Positions 44,052-51,664 of a DNA stretch of 64,000 nucleotides are shown one piece after another. The position numbers and the translations under genes are program-made. The number at the start of each line of letters is the position of its first letter. Within the stretch, counting starts at the first letter, position 1. The notes beneath the pieces were generated by a model. That model ran no database searches and was not told the DNA's origin. It saw only the letters and a program-made list of their open reading frames with translations. This DNA is from CAYMZZ01 sp044463125 (lineage in GTDB: Bacteria; Bacteroidota; Bacteroidia; Chitinophagales; Chitinophagaceae), in the NCBI GenBank assembly GCA_044463125.1, contig JBIQMS010000002.1:124001-188000 (forward strand), in the 5' to 3' direction.

Positions 44052-44795
44052 TCAGCCTTTTCGTTTCCGCAACTGCTGCAAACTCGCCCGCATATCTTTT
44101 GGTAGCGGGGCTTCGAGCGTAGCGAGGCCACCACTTCTATTCTGAATCCGCAGCAGCGATGCATGCAGGGCCAGGCGGGGGAGCAGGGGTCTTTCTTCCC
44201 ATTCTTCTTTCGACAATTTGAAACGGTTCTTGATGGAGGATAACAGGAAGGGCTTTCCATCGCCATACAGGGCATCACACACAATGGGAAAACCCAGGTG
44301 CTTCATGTGCACCCGTATCTGGTGCGTACGCCCGGTATGAATGCGAAACCGTACCCAACTGTATTGCTTAAAATCTTCCTCCACTGCATAATCCGTGAGC
44401 GATGCCTTGCCATTGCGGTGAATGACCATAAGGCCCCGCTGCACGGGATGCTCCGCAATGGGCGCATCAATGCTGCCACTGGCCGGTGTGGGACTGCCCA
44501 ACACCAAACCGTGGTAAATTTTTTCGGTTTGCCGATGCTCGAATTGTTGAGAGAAAAATTTATGTGCTTCTTCATTTCTGGCAAAAAGGATCAATCCACT
44601 GGTATCCCGATCGAGGCGGTGCACGGTGAATACTTTACCATAATGTTCCTGCAACAGCAACTTCAGCGATGGTTCCTTGCCCTCCCGGTCCGGAATGGAA
44701 AGCAGGCCGGAGGGCTTGTTGACCGCGACATAGTCCTCCGTTTCCGCGATCAGCCAGTCGGTTTTTTTGCCGATTTGTTTTATGCCTTCGCTCAT
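44052..44795 (-). CDS. RluA-family pseudouridine synthase
   Basis: A 247-residue rRNA/tRNA pseudouridine synthase. The catalytic Asp is in HRLDRDTSGLILFA; VNKPSGLLSIPDR and HTGRTHQIRVHMKHLGFPIVCD are family motifs. There is no S4 domain. The target cannot be told from sequence. Its start overlaps the stop of the upstream S4-type synthase by 4 bp, so the two modification enzymes are translationally coupled. Confidence 0.9.
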   Translation of the reverse strand: MSEGIKQIGKKTDWLIAETEDYVAVNKPSGLLSIPDREGKEPSLKLLLQEHYGKVFTVHRLDRDTSGLILFARNEEAHKFFSQQFEHRQTEKIYHGLVLGSPTPASGSIDAPIAEHPVQRGLMVIHRNGKASLTDYAVEEDFKQYSWVRFRIHTGRTHQIRVHMKHLGFPIVCDALYGDGKPFLLSSIKNRFKLSKEEWEERPLLPRLALHASLLRIQNRSGGLATLEAPLPKDMRASLQQLRKRKG

Positions 44796-45763
44796 TTTCC
44801 TTTTCCAAAATGTTTGAGGTTGCGGATTTCTTTCTCGGAGAGGTAGCGGTACTTGCCACGGTCAACATTCTTCTTGCTGAGTCCGGCAAACATCACGCGG
44901 TCGAGGCCCTTTACATCATAACCGAGCGATTCAAAAATGCGGCGCACGATACGGTTGCGCCCGCTATGAATTTCCACCCCTACCTGGGTTTTGTCTTTGA
45001 GATCCGAATAGGCCAGTACATCTACCGAAGCGGGACCATCTTCGAGTACCACGCCTTTGAGTATCTGGTCAAAATCTTTTTTATCCAGGGGTTTGTTGAG
45101 CGTTACCTGGTATATCTTCTTCACATTATTGCTGGGATGCGTGAGGTATTGCGCCAGCTCGCCATCATTGGTGAGCAGCAATACGCCCGAAGTATTGCGG
45201 TCGAGCCGCCCCACCGGATACACTCGCTCGTTGGTGGCGTGGCGAATCAGGTCGAGCACGGTTTTGCGCTTCTGTGGGTCATCGGTGGTGGTGATATAAT
45301 CCTTGGGCTTGTTGAGCAGGATATAGACCAGGTTCTTCGACAGAAAAACTTTCTTGCCATTCACGCGCACTTCATCTTTGGAACTCACGCGATGTCCGGG
45401 GCTGGTTACTGTTTCTCCGTTCACTTTCACCAATCCTTTTTTTACAATTTCGGCGGCATCGCGGCGGGCCACCACGCCGCAATGGGCGATGAATTTATTG
45501 AGCGGCATTTTATCCGTAGAAACCGGAGCGGCCTTGCCGCCTTCGGCGCCCTTCTTATCTGCAGCACGGCCATCGGCCTTAGTGCCCTTCGGTGCGGTAG
45601 CTTCCGTACCAAATCCACTGCGCTTGGCTTTTTGTTGATTGAAATACTCTTCTCTTTCTTTCTTGTACTGGCGCTTCTCTTGCTTATAAGCTTCTTTTAT
45701 AGCAGCATTGCTGCGCTTATTGCCAAACTTGTCGAAGGGGTTGGGTTTATTACTCTTACTCAT
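44792..45763 (-). CDS. RluB/RsuA-family pseudouridine synthase with S4 domain
   Basis: A 323-residue protein. Residues 1-90 are lysine-, alanine- and glycine-rich and probably disordered. An S4 domain (MPLNKFIAHCGVVARRDAAEIV) follows, then the catalytic domain with VGRLDRNTSGVLLLT. It probably modifies 23S rRNA as RluB does. The basic N-terminal extension is common in Bacteroidota orthologues. Confidence 0.9.
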   Translation of the reverse strand: MSKSNKPNPFDKFGNKRSNAAIKEAYKQEKRQYKKEREEYFNQQKAKRSGFGTEATAPKGTKADGRAADKKGAEGGKAAPVSTDKMPLNKFIAHCGVVARRDAAEIVKKGLVKVNGETVTSPGHRVSSKDEVRVNGKKVFLSKNLVYILLNKPKDYITTTDDPQKRKTVLDLIRHATNERVYPVGRLDRNTSGVLLLTNDGELAQYLTHPSNNVKKIYQVTLNKPLDKKDFDQILKGVVLEDGPASVDVLAYSDLKDKTQVGVEIHSGRNRIVRRIFESLGYDVKGLDRVMFAGLSKKNVDRGKYRYLSEKEIRNLKHFGKGK

Positions 45764-45980
45764 GATAGGGGTTTGCTGTTTTACAACAGGAGTTTAGGGA
45801 ATATGAGAGAATTTGTTTATTCGTTGATTTGTTGATTTGTTGAATCGTTTAATGTTTATTGGATGCAAGAGTGAGAATAGTTATTGGAATCCTTTGACAC
45901 TAAACAGGAATATGCTATTAACTAAATACAAATCCACAAATTCTCAAATCAACAAATCAACGATTCAACAAATCAACGAT
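45764..45980. repeat. Inverted ATTTGTTGATTC / AATCAACAAATC repeats
   Basis: TTCGTTGATTTGTTGATTTG units (45821-45850) face AATCAACAAATCAACGATTC units (45945-45985), another dyad. The distal arm encroaches on the end of rlmN (codons after residue 340). Confidence 0.55.
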
Positions 45981-47030
45981 TCAACCGTTCTTATTTGCCA
46001 ATTGCCCACACGCCGCATCAATGTCTTTTCCGCGGCTGCGGCGTAATCTTGCGTTTACCCGATTTTTTTCGAGGTAGGCCATAAAGGCTTCTACTTTTTC
46101 CTCATCGGGTTTTTCAAAGCGGGCGAAGTCGATGGGATTGTATTCAATGATATTCACCAGGTCGGCGGGCACCTGCCGGTACACTTTTATGAGTTCATCC
46201 GCATCCTTCAGGCTATCGTTGAAGTTCTTAAACAGGATATATTCCAGGGTGATCTCGTTCTTGGTCTGCTTATAAAAATAGTTCAGCGCATCTACCAGCG
46301 ATTTGATGTTGTTGCTGTCGTTGATGGGCATGATCTCATGTCGCTTATTGTCGTTGGCGGCATGCAGGGAAAGCGCCAGCTTAAACTTCACTTTATCGTC
46401 GCCCAACTGCCGGATCTGCTTGGCTACACCGGCGGTAGATACCGTGATGCGGCGGGGGCTCATGCCCATTCCGTCAGGGGAAGTGATGCGCTCAATGGCA
46501 CGGAGCACATTCTTATAGTTGAGCAGGGGTTCGCCCATGCCCATAAAAACGATGTTGGTAAGTTTCTGATCGTGTATCCGTTCACTTTGCTGATTGATCA
46601 GCACTACTTCGTCATAAATCTCGTCGAAGCTGAGGTTGCGTTTACGGTCTATATAACCCGTGGCGCAGAACTTGCAGCTCAGGGAGCAGCCAATCTGCGA
46701 GGATACGCAGGCGGTCTTGCGGTCCTCGGTGGGGATCAGTACCCCTTCCACCAGGTGGCCATCATGGGTTTTGAAACGGGATTTTACCGTGCCATCGGCC
46801 GAATACTGGGTAGCATCGATCTGCAGGGCGGGCAGGCTGAATTCCTTTGCCAGGCTTTGCCGCAATTCCTTGCTGAGGTTGGTCATGGCCTCAAAGCTCT
46901 GGGCCTGTTTCTGCCAGAGCCATTCATATACCTGCCGGGCCCGGAAATTCTTCTCTCCCCGGTCCGTAAACCAGGTCTCCAGCTCAGCCAGGCTCAGGTG
47001 GCGGATATTTGTGAGTACTGCGTTAGCCAT
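45981..47030 (-). CDS. rlmN: 23S rRNA (adenine-C2)-methyltransferase RlmN
   Basis: A 349-residue radical SAM enzyme. The cluster motif CSLSCKFCATG (C-x3-C-x2-C) and ACVSSQIGC are clear, with NIVFMGMGEPLLNYKN and a late conserved cysteine (IDAACGQL). It methylates A2503 of 23S rRNA and some tRNAs. A perfect -7 element ends 4 nt before the ATG, suggesting a leaderless mRNA. Confidence 0.96.
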   Translation of the reverse strand: MANAVLTNIRHLSLAELETWFTDRGEKNFRARQVYEWLWQKQAQSFEAMTNLSKELRQSLAKEFSLPALQIDATQYSADGTVKSRFKTHDGHLVEGVLIPTEDRKTACVSSQIGCSLSCKFCATGYIDRKRNLSFDEIYDEVVLINQQSERIHDQKLTNIVFMGMGEPLLNYKNVLRAIERITSPDGMGMSPRRITVSTAGVAKQIRQLGDDKVKFKLALSLHAANDNKRHEIMPINDSNNIKSLVDALNYFYKQTKNEITLEYILFKNFNDSLKDADELIKVYRQVPADLVNIIEYNPIDFARFEKPDEEKVEAFMAYLEKNRVNARLRRSRGKDIDAACGQLANKNG

Positions 47031-47034
47031 TCTG

Positions 47035-47042
47035 CAAAGATA
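47035..47042 (-). promoter_or_regulatory. rlmN -7 element, leaderless arrangement
   Basis: TATCTTTG on the minus strand matches TAnnTTTG, and only 4 nt separate it from the ATG. Transcription should therefore begin at or next to the start codon. Confidence 0.55.
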
Positions 47043-47490
47043 GCGATGAAACGTTGTACGTAGTACGTATTACGTTTTACGTTTAGGGTTGAGGGTTTAA
47101 GGTTTGAAGGAATCGAAAAGTTTGAAAATCAGATCATGGCTTTTGGTAGAAAGGTTTAGTTGTCTGATAGTTAACGATTATGAAAGCTATTTAGCGCATA
47201 GTCAAGCCCTCAAAACAAGTGTTATGTCCCAAAAAGTTGACAATCTTTGCAGTAATCATCTATCTGCGTTCATCTGCGTAAAAATCTGCGAAAATCTGCG
47301 GGAAATATTTCAGCACTTTAAACAGCTTCTGAGTTCCGGTAGCTTCCCCGCAGATTTTCGCAGATTTTTTCGCAGATTTTCGCAGATTTTTTTACCCACT
47401 TATGAATTCCAGCCCTCAACCTTAAACCTTAAACCTTAAACTCTAAACCTTCTATCTTCGTTCAACGTATAACGTAAAACTCAAAAAGAC
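47043..47490. repeat. ATCTGCG dyad copy 8 (reverse orientation) with flanking heptads
   Basis: ACGTnnT units (47053-47083) and TTTAGGG units (47084-47105) come first. At 47224-47260 the conserved tail appears as its complement (CCCAAAAAGTTGACAATC), then the left arm 47262-47303, centre with CACTTTAAACAG, and right arm 47345-47392. TTAAACC units (47420-47448) follow. TATCTTCG at 47453-47460 may be the thiolase -7 element. No gene is seen. Confidence 0.7.
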
Positions 47491-48687
47491 ATGCAGGATG
47501 CATATATAATCGACATCGTCCGTACTCCTATTGGCAAATTCGGTGGAGCGCTTTCTTCGGTGCGGCCCGACGATTTGCTGGCTTTTACCATTCGCGCCCT
47601 GCTGGGCCGCAATGAGGGGGTGGACCCGGCGGCCATTGAAGACGTGATAGCCGGTGCGGCCAACCAGGCCGGGGAAGATAACCGCAATGTGGCCCGTATG
47701 GCGGCCCTGCTGGCCGGCCTGCCGGTAACGGTGGCCGGCAATACCGTGAACCGCCTCTGCGCTTCGGGTTTGCAGGCCATTATGGATGCAGCGCGGCAGA
47801 TACGCTGCGGCGATGCCGAACTGGTGATTGCCTGCGGCGTGGAAAGCATGACCCGTGCGCCTTATGTGATGGCCAAGCCGGCGCAAGCCTGGCAGCGACA
47901 GATGGAGAGCTACGATACCACACTCGGCTGGCGCTTCATCAACCCCCAGTTGGCCGCGCAATACCCGCCCTTTAGTATGGGCGAAACCGCCGAGAATGTG
48001 GCCCGCCAATGGAAGATCAGCCGCGAGGAGCAGGACCAGTTTGCCCTGGCCTCGCAACAAAAATATTTTGCCGCCCGGGAAGCCAACCGCTGGCAGGATG
48101 AGATAGTGCCAGTGGAAACCGTAAAGGATGGACTCATCAGTTGGGTGGTGGAAGACGAACATCCGCGGCAGACATCACTCGAGAAGTTGGCCAAACTGAA
48201 GCCGGCCTTTGTAAAGGAGGGTACCGTAACGGCAGGCAATGCCGCGGGCATCAACGACGGTGCGGCCGCTATGTTGCTGGCCAGTGAGTCGGCAGTAAAA
48301 AGATTCGGTCTACAACCCATGGCACGTGTGGTTTCCATGGCCGTGGCCGGTGTGGACCCGGCCATCATGGGCATCGGTCCTGTGCCCGCTACACAAAAAG
48401 CCCTGAAAAGGGCCGGACTCAACAGCTCGCAATTGGACCTGATAGAACTGAACGAAGCCTTTGCCTCCCAATCCCTGGCCTGCATTCGCGACCTGGAACT
48501 GGATGCTGCCAAAGTGAATGTAAACGGAGGAGCCATTGCATTAGGCCATCCGCTCGGTTGCAGCGGAGTGAGAATCTCCGCCACACTATTGCACGAAATG
48601 CAGCGCCGGAATTTGAAAACAGGATTGGCAACGATGTGTGTAGGGGTGGGGCAGGGAGCGGCGGTGGTTTTTGAACGTACTACGTAA
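47491..48687 (+). CDS. Acetyl-CoA acyltransferase (thiolase)
   Basis: A 398-residue thiolase. Active-site Cys90 is in NRLCASGLQAI, with NEAFASQSLA, GGAIALGHPLGCSG (His) and MCVGVGQGA (second Cys). It cleaves or forms beta-ketoacyl-CoA in fatty acid or aromatic degradation. It stands alone, without a fadB-like partner, so the pathway is unsure. The last residues RTT and the stop TAA are read from an ACGTnnT repeat. Confidence 0.93.
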   Translation: MQDAYIIDIVRTPIGKFGGALSSVRPDDLLAFTIRALLGRNEGVDPAAIEDVIAGAANQAGEDNRNVARMAALLAGLPVTVAGNTVNRLCASGLQAIMDAARQIRCGDAELVIACGVESMTRAPYVMAKPAQAWQRQMESYDTTLGWRFINPQLAAQYPPFSMGETAENVARQWKISREEQDQFALASQQKYFAAREANRWQDEIVPVETVKDGLISWVVEDEHPRQTSLEKLAKLKPAFVKEGTVTAGNAAGINDGAAAMLLASESAVKRFGLQPMARVVSMAVAGVDPAIMGIGPVPATQKALKRAGLNSSQLDLIELNEAFASQSLACIRDLELDAAKVNVNGGAIALGHPLGCSGVRISATLLHEMQRRNLKTGLATMCVGVGQGAAVVFERTT

Positions 48688-48968
48688 TACGTTTTACGTA
48701 GTACGTATTTGAGTTGTAAGTTGAAAGTTGTAAGTAGTAAGTTTTGAGTCGTGGGTTTGGAAAAAATATCTGCGTTGATCTGCGGAAAAATCTGCGAAAA
48801 TCTGCGGGAACCTTTCCGCATTCTAAACCTGTTCAAAGTTCAAGAGCGATTTCCCGCAGATTTTCGCAGATTTTTCCGCAGATCAACGCAGATTGAAGCG
48901 TGTCTCGCAAAACAACAACCTTAAACCCTCAACTCTAAACTTAAAACTTACAACTTAAAACTCCAACA
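48688..48968. repeat. ATCTGCG dyad copy 9 with flanking heptads
   Basis: ACGTnnT (48674-48709) and AAGTNGN units (48715-48745) lead into GTCGTGGGTTTGG and the dyad (left arm 48767-48810, centre with CTGTTCAAAGTTCAAGAG, right arm 48851-48893), then GCAAAACAACAACCTTAAA. The stretch 48747-48924 recurs almost unchanged at 49528-49705 on the other side of the next gene. Confidence 0.8.
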
Positions 48969-49451
48969 ATGTGGCACCTACACGGATTCGCTCCCGACAA
49001 TGCGGGGCTCGACGAGGCGCTGGAGCGCCTGGAAACACATATTCAGCAGCTTCCATCTTATCTGCGCTCTATATCGGAGCAGGAACTGAAACACAAACCC
49101 GCACCGGGTAAATGGTCGAAGCAGGAAATCCTCGGCCACCTGGTTGATTCGGGTTTGAATAATCTGCGCCGCTTCACGGAAATTCTTTACAGCAGCGCCA
49201 GCCCTTACGTCATTACGCCTTATCCTCAGGACGACCTGGTACGCGTGAACGCGTATCAACAGCAACCCCTCGAAGATTTATTGGCCTTCTGGATTACGCT
49301 CAACAAGCAGATAGTCTGGCTTTGCCGGCAAATACCACCTGAAAAACTGGAATGGCTGGTTGATCCCAGGTACGATAACCATCTGCTCCGAACATTTGAA
49401 TGGTTGATTGCGGATTATGTGGCGCATATGGAACATCATTTGAAGTGGTAA
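48969..49451 (+). CDS. DinB-superfamily protein
   Basis: A 160-residue DinB_2-like protein: RSISEQELKHKPAPGKWSKQEILGHLVDSGLNN at the start, and IADYVAHMEHHLKW at the end, giving three histidines for a metal site. The substrate is unknown. It is flanked on both sides by near-identical repeat cassettes of about 177 bp in direct orientation, which could allow excision or duplication by recombination. Confidence 0.82.
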   Translation: MWHLHGFAPDNAGLDEALERLETHIQQLPSYLRSISEQELKHKPAPGKWSKQEILGHLVDSGLNNLRRFTEILYSSASPYVITPYPQDDLVRVNAYQQQPLEDLLAFWITLNKQIVWLCRQIPPEKLEWLVDPRYDNHLLRTFEWLIADYVAHMEHHLKW

Positions 49452-49756
49452 GTGGTAAGTAGGAAGTTGTAAGTAGGAAGTAGGAAATAGGAAGTAGAAA
49501 GTAGTAAGTCGTAAGTGGTAAGGAGGAAGTCGTGGGTTTGGGATAAATATCTGCGTTGATCTGCGGAAAAATCTGCGCAAATCTGCGGGAACCCTTCCGC
49601 ACTTTAAACCTGTTCAAAGTTCAAGAGTGATTTCCCGCAGATTTTCGCAGATTTTTCCGCAGATCAACGCAGATTGGAGCTTGTTTCGCAAAACAACAAC
49701 CTTAAACTTTAAACCCTCAACCCTAAACCAAAAACTTACAACTTAAAACTTACAAC
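49452..49756. repeat. ATCTGCG dyad copy 10 with AAGTNGN heptads
   Basis: AAGTGGT/AAGTAGG/AAGTCGT heptads (49444-49530) precede GTCGTGGGTTTGG, the dyad (left arm 49548-49591, right arm 49631-49674) and TTAAACC/ACTTACAACTTAAA units up to the permease stop. It is the partner of copy 9. Confidence 0.8.
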
Positions 49757-50953
49757 TTAAAACTCCCCTTCCCCCATCTTCTTCCGCACCAACTTATAAT
49801 TGGCCCAGGCAGAGAGCGCCAGAAGAACCAATGCCGTCAACAACACCGACCAATGGGGCCAGGATTGCAGTTCGGGGCGGCTGTACATTACCCAGCGGTG
49901 GAAAGCAAATTGCATAAACGCCGTTAAGGCCAGCGCCGCCACAATGATGAAGACATACACCGGAATAAAGCGTTGCGTGAAATGACGGCTCAGCCAGTTG
50001 GGCGAATAACCGAGTGTCAGCAACAACCGGATACTATCGCGGCTGCGCGCGATCACCAGTTGCAGATAAAATGAAAACAGCAGCATGGCCAGCACTACCA
50101 CCAGGATGCCGAATACACCCAGCCCGGTGAAAATGCCTTCGAATACCTGCTTCATGCGACCAAATTTGGTCTTGTCTTTATTCACCTTGAATGCCTGCTG
50201 ATCCAGGTAATTCAGCAGGGCCGGATCGTTGGCGTCTTTGGTTTTGATATAAATACGGCTGAAGAGTTCGGCCTTTTTGCCTTTGAAATTGATATTGCCC
50301 CAATCGAGAAAGGACTTGGGAACAATCACGGAATTGATCCGGTCGCTGAAAGCCATGATGCGGCCGGTAAAATTTTCTTCCCGGCCAGCATCGCCATACA
50401 CCGTTATGCGAACCGGAATACCCGACGCTGTTTCGGGCGACACCTGCGGCAATCCATAGCTGGGACCAAACACATTAAATATCTCGAGGAAATCGCTGGA
50501 AACAATAATGGGTACCAGGGCCTGGCCAGGCTGCCAGCTAAAGCCCGGTGGCAGGGTATCGAGAAAGCGATCTTCAATACTTTCCACAAAAAGATTGGTG
50601 CTGAAGGGAAGTATGCCACCAGCGCTCAGCTCTACCTGGAAAAGATTGGCTTCCAGTGGCGCCGCATCGCTGATGAAAGGCAATTGGCGGATGCTGTCGA
50701 CCATGGCGCGGGTAAACAAATGCTTTTCCTTCTGCCCCATATTTTCATTGGTCACCGAGCGGGTAATGCTGATATAGTCAAAACCCTCCTTGCGAATGCT
50801 GCCGGTGCGCATCAGTTGCTGCAGGTTGATGAACATCTGCAATGATGCCAGCAACAACAGGATACCGATACCCAGCCCGATATAGGAAAAGCGTCGTGAC
50901 CAGGCATTGCTGCCGGTTTGCAAAAGCTGACTGATGGGTTTATAGGAAGGCAT
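49757..50953 (-). CDS. ABC transporter permease, FtsX/MacB-like topology
   Basis: A 398-residue membrane protein with one N-terminal helix (about 25-45), a large extracytoplasmic region (about 50-270, MacB-type pattern), and three C-terminal helices (FTGLGVFGILVVVLAMLLFSF, VFIIVAALALTAF and a last one). This is the layout of FtsX/LolC/MacB permeases, which work by mechanotransmission. It follows its likely ATPase by 9 bp. Substrate unknown; lipoprotein or peptide export are options. Confidence 0.7.
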   Translation of the reverse strand: MPSYKPISQLLQTGSNAWSRRFSYIGLGIGILLLLASLQMFINLQQLMRTGSIRKEGFDYISITRSVTNENMGQKEKHLFTRAMVDSIRQLPFISDAAPLEANLFQVELSAGGILPFSTNLFVESIEDRFLDTLPPGFSWQPGQALVPIIVSSDFLEIFNVFGPSYGLPQVSPETASGIPVRITVYGDAGREENFTGRIMAFSDRINSVIVPKSFLDWGNINFKGKKAELFSRIYIKTKDANDPALLNYLDQQAFKVNKDKTKFGRMKQVFEGIFTGLGVFGILVVVLAMLLFSFYLQLVIARSRDSIRLLLTLGYSPNWLSRHFTQRFIPVYVFIIVAALALTAFMQFAFHRWVMYSRPELQSWPHWSVLLTALVLLALSAWANYKLVRKKMGEGEF

Positions 50954-50962
50954 GGGATTCGC

Positions 50963-51604
50963 TTAAAGATGAAGTAGACGGGTATGGGGATAGTGATCAA
51001 TGCGTTCCAGGTCGGCCAGGATGATACAGGCACTGCGAGCTTCGGCTTCTTCCAGCATCAGGGCCATGGCTTTGGCCGCGTTGGCATCATCAAGATGGCT
51101 AAAGGGCTCATCGAGCAACAAGTAACAAAAGGGCTGCATCAGTGCGCGGATGATGGCGCAACGCTGTTGCTCGCCATAGCTGCATTGGCCACCTGGAGAA
51201 TCCAGCTTATGGCCAATACCCAACCGTTCCGCCATCTCGCGAATTTTTTCGGGAGGATGATGCGGATCCAATTGTCGCTTGATATCGATATTCTGATAAA
51301 CGGTCAGCCCCGGGAAAAGACGCAGATCCTGAAATACCACACTCACTTTATCCTGCCGCAAAGATGCCCAAACTTCCGCGCCAAATGCCCTGATGGGTTT
51401 ATTGTCGTAAACAATATCACCGGAATAATTTGTTCGCATCCCGTACAAAAAATTAATCAACGACGATTTACCACTCCCCGAAGGTGCGATGATCTTGATG
51501 CGCTCGCCGGGGCTGAACTCCAGTTGGCGTCCCCAGATTTCAGAATCCTGCTTGCGCGATTCCTCAAAATAGGTAGGGAGAATATTCTGTAGGGTCAACG
51601 ACAT
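50963..51604 (-). CDS. ABC transporter ATP-binding protein with divergent signature motif
   Basis: A 213-residue ATPase from MSLTLQNILPTYF. Walker A is at 40-48 (APSGSGKSS), the Q-loop at FQDLRLFPG, and Walker B with the catalytic Glu166 in YLLLDEPFSHLD. The signature reads SYGEQQR in place of the usual LSGGQQQR; it keeps the catalytic layout but lacks the LSGG core. The usual H-loop histidine is not obvious (IILADLERIDH near the end). It pairs with the MacB-like permease downstream. Confidence 0.85.
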   Translation of the reverse strand: MSLTLQNILPTYFEESRKQDSEIWGRQLEFSPGERIKIIAPSGSGKSSLINFLYGMRTNYSGDIVYDNKPIRAFGAEVWASLRQDKVSVVFQDLRLFPGLTVYQNIDIKRQLDPHHPPEKIREMAERLGIGHKLDSPGGQCSYGEQQRCAIIRALMQPFCYLLLDEPFSHLDDANAAKAMALMLEEAEARSACIILADLERIDHYPHTRLLHL

Positions 51605-51620
51605 CTTGCTATACATTAAC

Positions 51621-51645
51621 AAGCCGCAGCCAAAGGCTGCGGCTT
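51621..51645 (-). terminator. Strong hairpin after the DUF4836 gene
   Basis: AAGCCGCAGCC pairs perfectly with GGCTGCGGCTT across a 3-nt loop. It lies between the DUF4836 stop and the ABC ATPase start. The T run after it is short, so termination may be partial. Confidence 0.6.
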
Positions 51646-51664
51646 GCGATAATGAGAGATTTAT

